64,000 nt of DNA, taken from assembly GCF_037038585.1 (NCBI RefSeq), contig NC_092520.1, forward strand, positions 63,012,001 to 63,076,000, given 5' to 3'. The position numbers and the translations under genes were made by a program. The notes under the pieces were generated by a model. The model made no database searches. It saw only the letters and a program-made list of their open reading frames with translations, and was not told the DNA's origin. This stretch comes from Patagioenas fasciata. Its lineage: Eukaryota; Chordata; Aves; Columbiformes; Columbidae. Positions 12,683 through 23,884 of the stretch are shown here, one piece after another. The first letter of the stretch is position 1. The number at the start of each line of letters is the position of its first letter.

Positions 12683-13248
12683 TGTTGTGGTTTAACCTCA
12701 GCCAGCAACTAAGCACATGCAGCCATTCACTCATTCCCACCTGCTGCGATGGGGGAGAGAATTGGAAGAGTAAAAGTAAGAAAACTCGTGGGTTGAGATA
12801 AAGGCAGTTTAACAGGAAAAGCAAAAGCCACATGCACAAGCAAAGCAAAACAATGGATTAATTCACCATTTCCCATGGGCAGGCAGGTCTTCAGCCATCT
12901 CCAGGAAAGCCAGGCTCCATTATGCATCATGGTTACTTGGGAAGACAAACACCATCATCCCAAACACCCCTCACTTTATCCTTATTTCTCCCAAATATAT
13001 ATTGAGCATGACCTCATATGGTATAGAATATCCCTTTAGTCAGTTGGCATCATCTGTCCCAGCTGTGCTCCATCCCAACCTCTTGTGCACCCCCAGCCTG
13101 CTCACTGGTGGGGTGATGTGAGGAGCAGAAAAGGCCTTGACTCTGTGTGAGCACTGCTCAGCAGTAACTCAAATGTCCCTGTGTTATTGACACTGTTTTC
13201 AGCACAAACCCAAAACATAGGCTCATACTAGCAGCCAAAACCAGTGCA
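12683..13248 (-). mobile_element. LTR of an avian endogenous retrovirus (family A)
   Basis: A 566-bp LTR in reverse orientation. On the minus strand it starts TGCACTGGTTTTGGCTG and ends GGTTAAACCACAACA. It aligns along its length with the copies at 28.0 and 63.5 kb and resembles the LTR group called TguLTR5-like in songbirds; the name is from memory. It is probably the 5' LTR of the relic that continues below 12682. No clear target duplication is seen. Confidence 0.8.
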
Positions 13249-16200
13249 ACCTGCCGCTCATCCTGTGTTTTAGCTGTTCCCTTCTTCTCTTTAGGCGTTC
13301 TCACTGCTTGGCACTACTTTACTTCAAACAACGTATTTTTAGTGAAGAATCCTCTTCTCACCTTGTTTTATTCCTGTTTGCATGTGGACATTTAATGGTT
13401 GCCCTTGAAGTGACAAAGCATGTTGCTCTACAAATGCAGAGCATCTGTGTATTGTGATGATGCTTAGCGATTCACTGTACCACTTCTTTTTGACTATGTG
13501 AGAATATTAATGTAGTGTTTTTTAAATGTGAGCTGCTTGAGTAGAGAGTCCTTGATCTCCCAGTTTTTCCTCATCTATTTACTCCTTCTCTCAAGAGCCA
13601 AGCAATTTGCAACCATCAGCTGACTTCCTAACAGTTTACAAATCACACCTACAGAAGGAGCCCACTGGGACAGCACTTTTTGGTTTGTCTTCCCAGAGAC
13701 AACGGGAACCTTTTTGCGAGTTGCATGAAAATTTGCCACTTACACACTCTGCCATGCCCAACTTCTGACACTTTTCTGTTTGCATAGTTCATGTATCTGC
13801 AGGATGTACACATGACTGTGTCACTGTCGGTGTCTGATCTGACAGGCTGAGTGCAGAGGGGTTCTCTCGCAGAGCGTTGATGTTTAAGTTTTGTGGGAGA
13901 AGCATGCTTCAGGAGGCAGTGGGAAAGCTACTAAAGTCACCATCACAATGAGCCTCATTGTTTCATTTCAACTTTTTTGTCACCAGCCCAGTCTTGATCC
14001 GCCTTGACAGTTTTTGCAGATTTGTCTTTCTGAAATTGTTGCGGTAATAGGCTAACGAAAGTCTAACTGGTGAGTTATTTTACTCTGTCCCTGGCCTTTA
14101 AAATTCGATGCTAACATAGTCTGAGGATAGTAAAAAAAAAAAAGCAAAACTTTTATTTAAAGGGATTTTTGTCAGTCTTGCATAGCAATCATTCCTCTAA
14201 AGTGATAAAAATTGAAGGAACTGCAGATGTCTCTCTTATATTGAGTACTGAGTTCAGTGACAAGTTCTGCAGCCCTTGGATTAGGCTGCAGAGGAAGCAG
14301 CAGGTAAAAAAACAAGACAGGAGAGGATGAGCTGGTCTGTCTGTGTTGTGAAAGGCACAGGGCTAGCAGCAGCTTCCTTATTCTCTTGGTAGCTTCATCC
14401 AAGTGGACAGTAGCTCAAGAAATCCCTCATGCTTCACATGCTGACACTGGGCATGCGAGATCAGTGATGGGTCACAGCCGTGTTTGCTGGCCCACTGGTG
14501 CACGCCAGCCAGATCCAGGAGCAAAGAGTGTGTGATGTCTAGGGGATGAGGATGCTGGATTTCCTCTGGGCTGGAAATGTTTGGAGTCCCTGCCTAACAA
14601 AGAGCTGGTCTCCATGCCTTGTGCTGAGTGAAAAGCTGGAGGAGCAGGACCATTGGTCTCTGGACATGTCCAGCACAAAGAAGCAAGTGGTCCTTTCTTA
14701 ATTCTGGCTTCCCAGGGGATATATGAGGGAGGTAGGCTTGCGGGAAAGTCTAGTTAGTGGGTAACATGCTTCTTCATGTTTAACACCATCTGGGGCCACG
14801 CTGTCCTTAGACGGATGACACTGTGAAGCTGTGGCAGACATTTTTCAGGAGTCGTCTTCCAGGTCCCTGTCTCTTCTCACCCCTCTCACAGGCCTTTCTT
14901 ATGCCACTGCTGGAGGAAGGATGGGGAACACGTCTGTGCTCAGAGTGTGTGGTGTGCCACCTTGGAGCCAACACGCTGGTGGTCCCTCAGGTGTCACCTT
15001 CGAGGTTCCACAGCAGAAGGATGTCAGGGACACCACCGGTGACAGGTATTAGGGCTAAGAGCAGAGAGGTCTCATGGCTCTAACTAGTCCTCACAGCCCA
15101 GGGGAATGGCTGAATTTTTGTCTTCCCCAGCCCTCCTGCTCAGCTCTGCTCATGAAGAGGAATTACCTGGTGGGATGGTGACATGCAGGGTAATAACCAC
15201 AGGGTTCCAGCCTGTGTCAGGGACCAGCTACCTGCTGTCTGCTTCAGGCTTTCAGAGCTTTTCTAGGTGAGTTATCTGGATGACTTTCAATTAAAACCAG
15301 CAACTTCTTGTTAAGATATTATGTCCCCTCATACATAAAGCCATTTCTCAAATGTTACAGTAAAAGGCACAGATGTGACACCTTTCCAGCAGGTTCACCT
15401 TTATTTCAGGTAGGTTCTGAAGCAATGCTGTGTTTGTTCCAGGCAGAGGCCACCCTCTCTTTCCCCTAATGAAGCCATATGCTTCAGTCTCCTGCAGAGA
15501 GACATGTGGTCAGACTCCCCATGGTGCTTTCCAGTACAGAATGGGACAGCCTGGAGTCTCCACAAAGCTGTATGAAATGTCCTTCTCCCTCTCAGTGAAT
15601 GAGACTGTTTTTCCTTACAGACTCAGTGAGAAGACACCCTTGCTTTCCTCGTGATGCATAAAAGCATGACAGCACAGCCTGCAGTTTACTAAGGTACAGG
15701 TTCCTTAAAAGAGGTTTTGCCTGTCTTAAGCTTTTTATGTGCAAAGCCCAAATGGAAACTACCCTTACTTAGGTTGCACTGATGTGATGCCACTTCTCAG
15801 CTATCCCGATGAAAGCAACCTTGTACTAAATATTTATTTAGAGTCTTCATTATTTGAGAAAGGCTGGTTCCGTGTAGTTTCCTAACAACTGGTGGAGGTT
15901 TATGTTGTGGGCATCTTCTGATGCAGACTGGCTGTCTTCTGAAGGTCAGTGCATGCCAGTGGACAGTGCTACTTTTAGGTTCTTCCATTAGGTTGCACTC
16001 ATTAACCATGAGAGAGATTTTAAAGTGTACTGATGTTTCAATGAAGGAGGTTTTGCCCATGTTGCAGTGCAATCAAACCATCACATCAGTAAAGAAGTGC
16101 AAGGCAAGACTGCTCTGAGTAGTGTAGTCGCACAAAGTGCATTTTAGAGCATGAGCTGATCGGGAGTGCTCCTGCTGGAAACCAACCGCTTTGGTTGGAA

Positions 16201-17519
16201 GTGGGAAGCAGCACCTCTTTTTTCCAAGTGTGTAGAAACCCATATTCTCCACAGAAGCTGAAGAGCAGGTTGTGGTAGACCACTTGTTACTTTACTAATT
16301 ATTCCAACAGCATTTTAAAAGAATAAATAAGAAAAAGTGTTGAAGTGAACTAGGCCCCATCCCCATTCCCTGTACCACTCCCAGCTGCCAGCTTAATGGT
16401 CCAGTTTTTCCTGTTTGAAGGATGCACTTGAAACAAATGCTGCAGTGTCCTTAGCTGTGGGTTGCCAATGTATACAGTCTGCTAGAAAATACATCAGGCA
16501 GGGAGACTCAATCCCACTATCCCTAAAAACCCCTGTAGGCTGCTCTTTAAAGTGCTTTCAGAGTGTCTCTCCTTCAGTCTGATGGGCACTTTCTAGCCCA
16601 GAAAACCGTCCCATATAAATATTCAAAGTTGGAACAGCTGATGTCTAATGGCAAAACAGCTGTTGTGGCTTTCACTTCCATTTTAGCTGTACAGGCAGCT
16701 CAGCAAAGAAAACTGTTCCTCTGAAGCCACAGTGGAAGCAGGCCAAGGCAAACTTAATTGAAAGGCCAGAGGAAAGCTGAGAGGCAGAGAAAAGTGCATA
16801 GGTTACAGTGGTAAGGCTTCAGGGGATGAAGATATTAAAAATTCTGTATCCTGGAGAGGGAATGGGGAGAAAAAAAGGACAGAAGTTGACAAAATTCAGC
16901 ATGGAAAATGCACAACGAACAGTTACAATAATTAGAGTCTTGCTTTAGCAGAGCTTTGCAAAATAGGGACTAAAGGTCAAGGGAGGGTGTAGAGCTGGAG
17001 CAACCCAGGAAGGACATCGCAGGTACCTCAGATACTGGGAGGGAGGAAGTGGGGATGTCATCCATGGGCACTATAGGACTCCAAATGCTGCCGCAGAAGG
17101 TGTGTGAACCACCACTGGGGCTCGGTCAGTGGTCATTTGGGGTACAAAATATTTAGGAACCACTCATAAAGAACTTGCTCCAGCTGGGGAATGATGCTGG
17201 AAGTGTCAGGAGATATCCTAGGGTGAAGACAGCTGGGGGTGCCTCAGCTGGCGGCAGGGAATCCTGCAGGTTATGGTGCCATATCTAAGCTGCGTGAGTT
17301 GCTGTGCTGGGGCTTTGCCAGCAGCTGTCTGGTCAAGGTGGTGATAGGGACCCGGAAAAGCTAAGGGAGATCAGAGGGGCTGACAGTATAGAAAACAGTA
17401 TCTTTCTGTGCTCTCCATGCAGAGAGGGAACCACAACAATGGAGCATGGTGCAGAGAATAAATTATTAGACAATGTAAGCACATGAACAGCTAGCCTGAG
17501 CAAGCCACCAGAAAACTCA
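13249..17519. other. Unassigned intergenic sequence
   Basis: Over 4 kb without a recognised gene or classified repeat. Open frames are all below 95 codons and show no domains. Degraded old repeats cannot be excluded by eye. Confidence 0.45.
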
Positions 17520-18829
17520 GAAGATGCAATTCTTGATCTAATCTTGAATGGTACGCTAGGCCTGGAGCATATTCAATTTAAATACCCTTACAGGAACGGA
17601 AAGATTAAAAAAGTCCATTACCATCATGTTTATGGGAATATAAAGGAAGATTGGCGAGGAGGATTGTAAACACGCTCAAGTGACTAGCAGCTGGGGTGTA
17701 GAAAAATGTGCATATCGTGCATATCATACTAATTGTTGTTTAGTCTTGTGTGCTTGACAAGTAGAACCTCTGCGTTTAGATACCTCAGGTCTCCGATAGT
17801 CTCAGAGGCACCCTACTGAACATGCTTGAGATTCCTGCTCTGCTGTGGGAAAGACCAAAGCACGGCGATATAGTACACCCATGTGAATTCTTGATGTATA
17901 GGTGAAAACAACAGGTTCAAAACCCTCTCTAGCAAGGACTGAGCTCTGAGGTGCCGGCATTCCCGCCTGTGTGCTTCTGCCCTGGGTGCTGCTTCGGAGA
18001 TCCCCCAGTTCGCAAGGTAACAGAAATAAACCTAATCTTTGCATTTCGTCCATGGTTTTGTGGTTGTTCCCACGTCCTGCCTGTGCTGGCTCACATGATA
18101 TATAAGTTCAAGGTGACAAGTCAGGTAAAAGTGAGAAAGCTCTTCAAAAGGTACAGCCAAAAGCCAGAGCGCTTGCTAGGGAGACTGAGATGCTTTATGG
18201 ACTCTGTATCACAGAATGAAATGAAAAATTTAACTTAGAATACTCCAAAAATGCAACACTTCTATGTTCTTAAGAAGAAAAGAGGACTACTAGAAGTACA
18301 TAAATAAATTCCTTCAGAAAAAGAAGACATCTCCCAAAGAGGGTGACACAAAAAAGGATAAACTTGGCAGACTAAACGGAACCCACAGCATGACAGGTCC
18401 CCCTGCCCCCCCTTCATCCCCCAGTTGCTCAGAATTAGAGGGCAAAAAACCCTACAACTAGCGGGGTTCACACGCACAAAAAAAAACAAAACCAAAACAA
18501 GACAAAACCTGAACCAACAAACTTTCTTTGCAGATGACAAGACTGTGGACCCAGCTCAGATTAATGTGCCAGCAGATGAAAATCTAGACCAAACTGACTG
18601 CTGGCTCTCCAGTGGGGAAAGTCGAGGGCTTCAGAGGTGGAGATGCCAGATGCCTGCAGTGTGTCACCTTCTGGTGAGGTGAGGCCTGACTGCCCATGAA
18701 TGGAGTTGGCTGATGTGGCACCTCTTTTTAAAATGGCCAGTCTGGAGACCATGGAATTATAAGCTTGCCTTCTGGAAGAAGGTTTGTCAGGCTAGTGAGA
18801 GACAGAAGTAGGAGACATGTGGATGAACA
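17520..18829. other. Unassigned sequence, possibly degraded LINE upstream part
   Basis: The stretch near 17520-17680 (gatctaatcttgaatggta, then a region near tggcgaggaggattgtaaac) has a LINE-like flavour and lies upstream of the old LINE relic at 18.8 kb, but I cannot align it firmly. An A-rich run occurs near 18478-18500. No gene is recognised. Confidence 0.3.
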
Positions 18830-19845
18830 GGACATACAGGAAAGAATCAATGTGAATTTAATAGGGGGAATAATCCTGTTTCATCAAGTGTATTTAATCA
18901 AGACAATTCTTTCAAAGCTTCTTGATAAAGCCCTTTATCCAAGATTTTTTTAAGAAACAAGGATACAGGAGAGTTTTAAGAGCGGGAAATAAAAGTAGGG
19001 ATAAATAAACAGCTGGAAGGGGACTACGGGTGAAGTCTCAGAGAAATTTATGTTGTGACCTACATTATTCAAAATACTTGTAAGTGGTGTAGAAAGAAGA
19101 GGTGAGATGAGAGGTCATGTTGGTCATACAAAATTATCGAGAGTTATTTGAATTGAAACCAGCTGATGAGGGTTGCAGAAGGATCTCACGGTACCAGCTG
19201 GCTGCAAATAAAGCCAGAGATGAAAGCTGGTGTTGCTGTATTCAGGGTAATTCACATAAAGAAAACAATCTTAACTACATACCTATAAATAATGATGGGC
19301 TGTCCGTTTCTTCTAATGACATAAGGAAGGTCTGGTAGTGCTCTGAACAGTTCTTTGAGAACATCAGTTCAATGTTAAGTAGCAAAGCTATCCTTGGTAA
19401 TTACTAGGGACAGAAGGGAGCACAAAACAGAGTGCAACATTACACTGTAAATTTATGATGCATCTTCTTTTCATATACTGTCATCTCATCTCAGAAGATT
19501 ATAGTAGAAATGAAAAAGAGGTCCAGAGAATAACTAGAATTTGCTGTATAGATCCACTTCATAAAAAGTACTGAATGGAATATGATTCCTCTGCTTGGAA
19601 AACAGATGATTGAGGAGAAATATGATATAGCTCTATAAAATTGTGTGCTGCACAAGAAAATTTATTCACTGTTTCTCAGAGAACCAAGGGTCGTCAGATG
19701 AAACAGTCTGAGAATGATGAAGAAAAAAGAGTACTTTTTCACACACTATATATTGAATCTGTGAAGCTCACTGGCAAAGGATGTTGCAGAAGCCAAAATT
19801 ATAAATGGGTTAAAAATAACGAAACAAACTAATGGAGAGAAGGCA
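18830..19845 (+). mobile_element. Ancient CR1/L3-type LINE relic
   Basis: Heavily mutated sequence follows the order of the old reptile/bird CR1-L3 reverse-transcriptase frame. The order is a tttcaaagcttcttgataaa segment (AFDK block), gcagaaggatctcacg, catacctataaataatgatg, gaaaagaggtccagagaata, and near the end ggcaaaggatgttgcagaag followed by aaattataaatgggttaaaa. That order matches the known 3' half of the element, but all frames are broken. It is much older than the other CR1 copies here. Confidence 0.6.
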
Positions 19846-19945
19846 GTCAAGGGCTGTGGAAAACCAGTGTGCACACACAGGCTCTGTCTAGGGAGCAGAT
19901 GTGGGACAACAGGCTGGGCAGGAGCCGGCAGTGAGCCCTGGCAGT

Positions 19946-20525
19946 AGAGATGACCAGCGGCATCTGGGGCTACATCAGCAGGAGCACAGCCAGGAGCTTG
20001 GGGCAGGGGTTGTCCCCTCTGCCCAACACTCCTTGTCAGACCACAAGTGGGTACTGTGGCCAATTTGGTGCCCCAAATGCAGGAGAGACACTGAAAACCT
20101 GGAGTGAGTTCAGCCCCATGACACCCAGGGCTGGAGGGTGTCCCTGAGCAGAGGCCGGGGCAGTGGGGCTTGTCCAGCCTGGGGCAGAGACGGCTTCGGG
20201 GACACTCACAGCCAGCCCATTGCAGAGGGTCAGGCGGGCCCGTCACAGCTGTGCATGGCTGGGGAACAAGGTACGGCAGCAGGAACTGAACCAGAGGGGT
20301 TCAGGCTGGTGCTGGAACCTCTCCCCATGAGGACAGGCCGGCTGGGGACAGGCAGGGGGACAGGCTGCCCAGGGAGGTTGGGCAGGCTCCAGCCTTGGGG
20401 GGGTTTCTGGACCCAGCTCAGCAAAGCCCTGAGCAGCTTGGTCTGATCCCGCAGCTGTGCGTACTTGGTGCTGGGGTGCACGAGGGACCTCCTGAGGTCC
20501 CAACAGAAATCACCCAGTGATCCCA
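19946..20525 (+). mobile_element. CR1 LINE fragment, GC-rich diverged copy
   Basis: A ggctacatcagcaggagcac segment, then tcagaccacaagtgggtact, a vestige of the large-group coding region, and near the end the cagcaaagccctgagcagct segment followed by gacctcctgaggtccc. These match the CR1 type with a ...KALSSLV end. It is GC-richer and more diverged than other copies, and the terminal repeat is lost or changed. The frame is broken. Confidence 0.65.
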
Positions 20526-22484
20526 TCTTATGATCTTAATTCCTTTATCTAGAAATTATCAGAGGTCAGAAAGCTGTATCAGGGAAAACACGATATTGGG
20601 TAAGACTGTCCCTGAGTTAGATTCAATGCATCTGTTAATTTTTTCTGTGTTCTTAAAAATAAATAAATACATACAGTAAAAACAACAAAAACAGCAAAAA
20701 AACAACCAAGTAAAAACAACAACAAAAAAACGCCATGTAAATTTAAAGAGAAACAGGATTCTGGAGCATAATTCCATGAGAAGAAGCCCTGAAGCCTGAG
20801 AGCAACCTGAGCCTTGTGACAAAATGAAACTATAACTGCACTTGGCTCACAGGTACCCTACAGACCTACTGCAAGGAAGATAATGTAGTTTAAGGCATCC
20901 ACTTGGTCTTCTGCATCCTCAGCTGGCTCCTTTCACAAATTCCTATTACATGACAAATCAATCACACCTGCCCTGTGGCTGCAGAGGTGTCAATGAAAGC
21001 CTTCAGTGCCCTCCATGTGCTGAATGAACATGGTGATGTGTGAGGCATAAAAAAGCCAAGCTCAGGTGCGTGCTCTTAGGCTGAGTTTGTAGTGTTTGCA
21101 GCTCAGAAGACTTAGCACAGATGTTTTCCGGAGTGACTCAAGCTACTGGATCTGTAGCACAGCAAGCATAGATCTGGCAAAGACATCTTTCACCTGTTTT
21201 CAGCCTTCCACACCTTCTGGTGCAGAGCAGTTGTTATTTGGAACTACATGTTTGAAGGGTGTGAGAAACATTCCCAACTCAGAGAAGTCCCTATGGTGCT
21301 CAGCAACGCCCCTCTTTTTATTTTCTTCTGTTATAAGAAGGACAAACCACCTTCTCTATCAGGTACTAGCCAGATGCTGGCAAGCAGCGTCGTCTGCTCA
21401 TGTAATAGGGCTCTCTGAGATTGTTCTGTTTTCATGAAACATTTTAGGATGATGCATATCCAGCTTTACCTCAGGTAGATTTTAGGCACAACTGGGCTTT
21501 CACTTGCAGAGAAGAAAACCTCGGTGACATTGCACCTGAAATCTAGACCTAGCGCTGCCATCGGTTATCTTATATCTTAGTCAACATCTTGTTCCACTTT
21601 TTGTAAGAGCTGAGGAACAATCTTAAAGCATCTGATTTTTCTATCCCTACATGGCAATGCTTGACTCCCTAGGGCAAAGCACTGCACTTTCCAATTAATT
21701 GGTATAGATGTTTCCAAAGTTTGATCCTACAACTCAAGCAAGAAATTCATTTCAGAGCACAGGAGCCCCAAACTTTCTCTCCCTCTCAAGTCAATTCCAA
21801 ATGCTTCGCTCTACAAGTTTCTCTTCTTTTCAATTACAGTTCTCCCATGGTAGTAAATAAATACATTTCACGCACACACGTTTCTCTTCTTTTCAGTTAC
21901 GGTACACTCTCAAGTAATTTAATTTCTTTCAAGATTTCAATTCACATCTAATTTTCTCTCCAACAAATGTATACATCAGGTAGCAGAAATACATCCCAGG
22001 CTCTGTGTTTGTATTAGGTTTTAGAAGGTGGGTCTTGTCTCCATTACCTCTGAATTGACTAAAATCCCTTTACAGATCACCAAGAACTATGCAGATCAAA
22101 CAGCACATGAGAACTGTACAAGAGGGCTTTTGTCTGGGCTATCTCCTTAGACTCCTGCAGCTGTCCTAATCCAGCTGCATGACTGATGGGAGCACTGAGT
22201 GTCAGAGTTCCAGCTCTGTTTTGAGAGAAATATATTCTTTCAAACTCACAGCAATAGCTGAAGTGAAATTGAAACCCCACAAAGGCTCCACCATTGCTTG
22301 TTGCAGGCTGATATTTATCTCCCTCCTATATTCACAGAGCATTAGAAGACATGGAGAAGGATAGGGCTTTACATGCACATGAGGGATGGATGTTGGGGCT
22401 GAAGGAACTGGAGGTGAAGGTCTGCCTTGGGGATGAGGCTGGGACAATCTGTACAGTCTCTGGTCGCTCTAGGACCCACTAGAG
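20526..22484. other. Unassigned intergenic sequence
   Basis: An A-rich CAA-type run lies at about 20655-20735. Otherwise I recognise no gene or repeat. Confidence 0.45.
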
Positions 22485-22946
22485 CACAGGTGTCAAACAC
22501 ACGGCCCGTGGGCCAAATCCAGCCCTCCACCTTGTTCTTTCCTTCCTGGCACTTTGTTCCTACCTGGCGTTAGTGCCAAGGTCCATGTCCCCAGGCTCCT
22601 GCCAGCGCTGGTCACGCGTGCAGCGTGTGAGACACGCGTTGCGCTGCAGGAGCTGCGGCCATAGTTACAGGAGAGCTGTGATCCTCTGTAAGAGTAATAG
22701 GTGAGACTAATGGGGGGCACTAGTGACTGCCTTGGGGCATTGAAAGACAAGACAGACAAGAATTGTGCGGTGGGGGGTGGGGGTGGAGTGCTTAAAGGGG
22801 TTCTCTCAACTGGGCAAGCGTTTCATTTAATTTTATGATAAATTAGCCAGATACGTGAACTTTAGGAACTACATGTTATTTTTAAAAAGCACCTGTAAAA
22901 AGATATTTTGTAACCAGCAGCCAGGGTCCCATTCATGAATTCAAAA

Positions 22947-23000
22947 ATGTCCAGTAAGAGGAAGTCTGGCGCAGAAAGAAGGCGATTTAATGATAGCTGG
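22947..23000 (+). pseudogene. hAT transposase N terminus, split by an LTR
   Basis: Eighteen codons from an ATG, rich in Lys and Arg, match the usual start of Charlie-type transposases. The frame is broken exactly after a Trp codon by the LTR at 23001. The second part lies at 23678-23773. It is a dead gene and gives no full-length protein. Confidence 0.75.
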
Positions 23001-23672
23001 TGTCGTGGTTTTGTTAAAAAACAAGTTTCTCTTTTAGTGAATTTGCCTGTCAGCTAAAGCCTTCATATTAGCTGCATTTTCCTGGAGAACCAGACACATG
23101 TTTTGGTAAACCTAGCAATGGAATGCAAACTTATTGATAAATACGGATGGACATCTCGCGAGAGGGGCAACAAGAAACTGATGACCAAGAGACTGACCAA
23201 TGGTGTATAACATTCCATTCACGTGAATACTTCATATAAAAGTGGGAGATCACGAGAATCTTGTGCCTTTTGCTTTTTCCCTTTTCTGTCCTTTTTTTTT
23301 CCTCATGGCCGACATTAGGAGAGGACCTTGCTGGTCGTCCCTGCGAACTGAGGCCTAGTGAGAGACTGAATCCAGCTCCGGTTGGCTGCAGAGTCCAATC
23401 CAGGACTTTGGGTGCTGGCTCTGCAGTTGCTGAGATTTTCCAGATTGGTTTTGTATATTTTGTATTATTTTCTCTATTCTTATTCGTAGCATTAGTAAAA
23501 TATCTTTAATTTTTCCAGCTCTCTTCTCTCTGTCCTTCTTTCCCTCCCAATCGCCTGTCCTGAGTGGGAAAGGGGGGAGAGGGAGGGGCAAAAGGGGGAA
23601 GTGGGGGGGAGAGGAGGTTAACAATACATCTGCCAGGGTTTGATTGTCACCCCACAATCTTAACCCTCGACA
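23001..23672 (+). mobile_element. Solo LTR (family B) inside a hAT element
   Basis: A 672-bp element begins TGTCGTGG and ends CTCGACA, the TG...CA form of a retroviral LTR. It has a TATAAA box at 23235-23240. The flanking pentamers GCTGG and GATGG differ at one base, consistent with a 5-bp target duplication as in ERVL-type elements. No internal region is attached, so it is a solo LTR left by recombination. It is not similar to family A at 12.7, 28.0 and 63.5 kb. Confidence 0.8.
23235..23240 (+). promoter_or_regulatory. TATA box of the family B LTR
   Basis: TATAAA occurs about 235 bp inside the LTR, a usual position for the U3 promoter. Whether it is active cannot be told from sequence. Confidence 0.5.
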
Positions 23673-23677
23673 GATGG

Positions 23678-23773
23678 GAAAGCAAATACATGTTTGTGTT
23701 TCAAGGAGAAAAACCAGTATGTCTTTTGTGTTATGAGACAGTGTTGGTAACAAAAGGAGTACAATGCACATAA
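23678..23773 (+). pseudogene. hAT transposase BED-finger fragment
   Basis: This continues the frame of 22947-23000 if the LTR and one copy of its 5-bp target duplication are left out. It encodes ESKYMFVFQGEKPVCLLCYE followed by a short tail and a stop. The CLLC pair is the first half of a BED zinc finger; the second half (HxxxH) is absent because the element is deleted internally. Confidence 0.75.
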
Positions 23774-23884
23774 CCGAACGGCAAACACAAGGCCCACCGG
23801 CCAAATCCTAAAATTACATTTGGCCCTTTGAAGGCAACTGCGAGGCTGATGTGGCCCCCAGTGAAAATGAGTTTGACATCACTG

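Larger units (their letters stand above)
22485..23884 (+). mobile_element. hAT/Charlie-type DNA transposon, internally deleted, interrupted by an LTR
   Basis: The left end CACAGGTGTCAAAC and right end GTTTGACATCACTG form imperfect inverted repeats (11 of 14 bases), each followed inward by a ggcc-rich subterminal segment with ggccaaatcc. The flanking 8-mers cactagag and gactaaaa agree at 5 of 8 bases, a worn hAT target duplication around CTAG. A transposase start is present at 22947 (MSSKRKSGAERRRFNDSW). After the inserted LTR it continues at 23678 with YMFVFQGEKPVCLLCYE, part of a BED-type zinc finger with its CxxC. The frame then ends at TAA near 23771, and the catalytic domain is missing. 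Bird genomes carry many such copies annotated as GTF2IRD2- or ZBED-like. Confidence 0.82.

Noticed and set aside
19746..20246. 166-codon minus-strand open frame rich in Pro, Gly and Cys
   Set aside because: It is the antisense shadow of a GC-rich CR1 fragment.
23355..23804. 149-codon minus-strand open frame across the LTR and hAT
   Set aside because: It is antisense to both mobile elements and crosses their junction. It cannot represent a functional protein.
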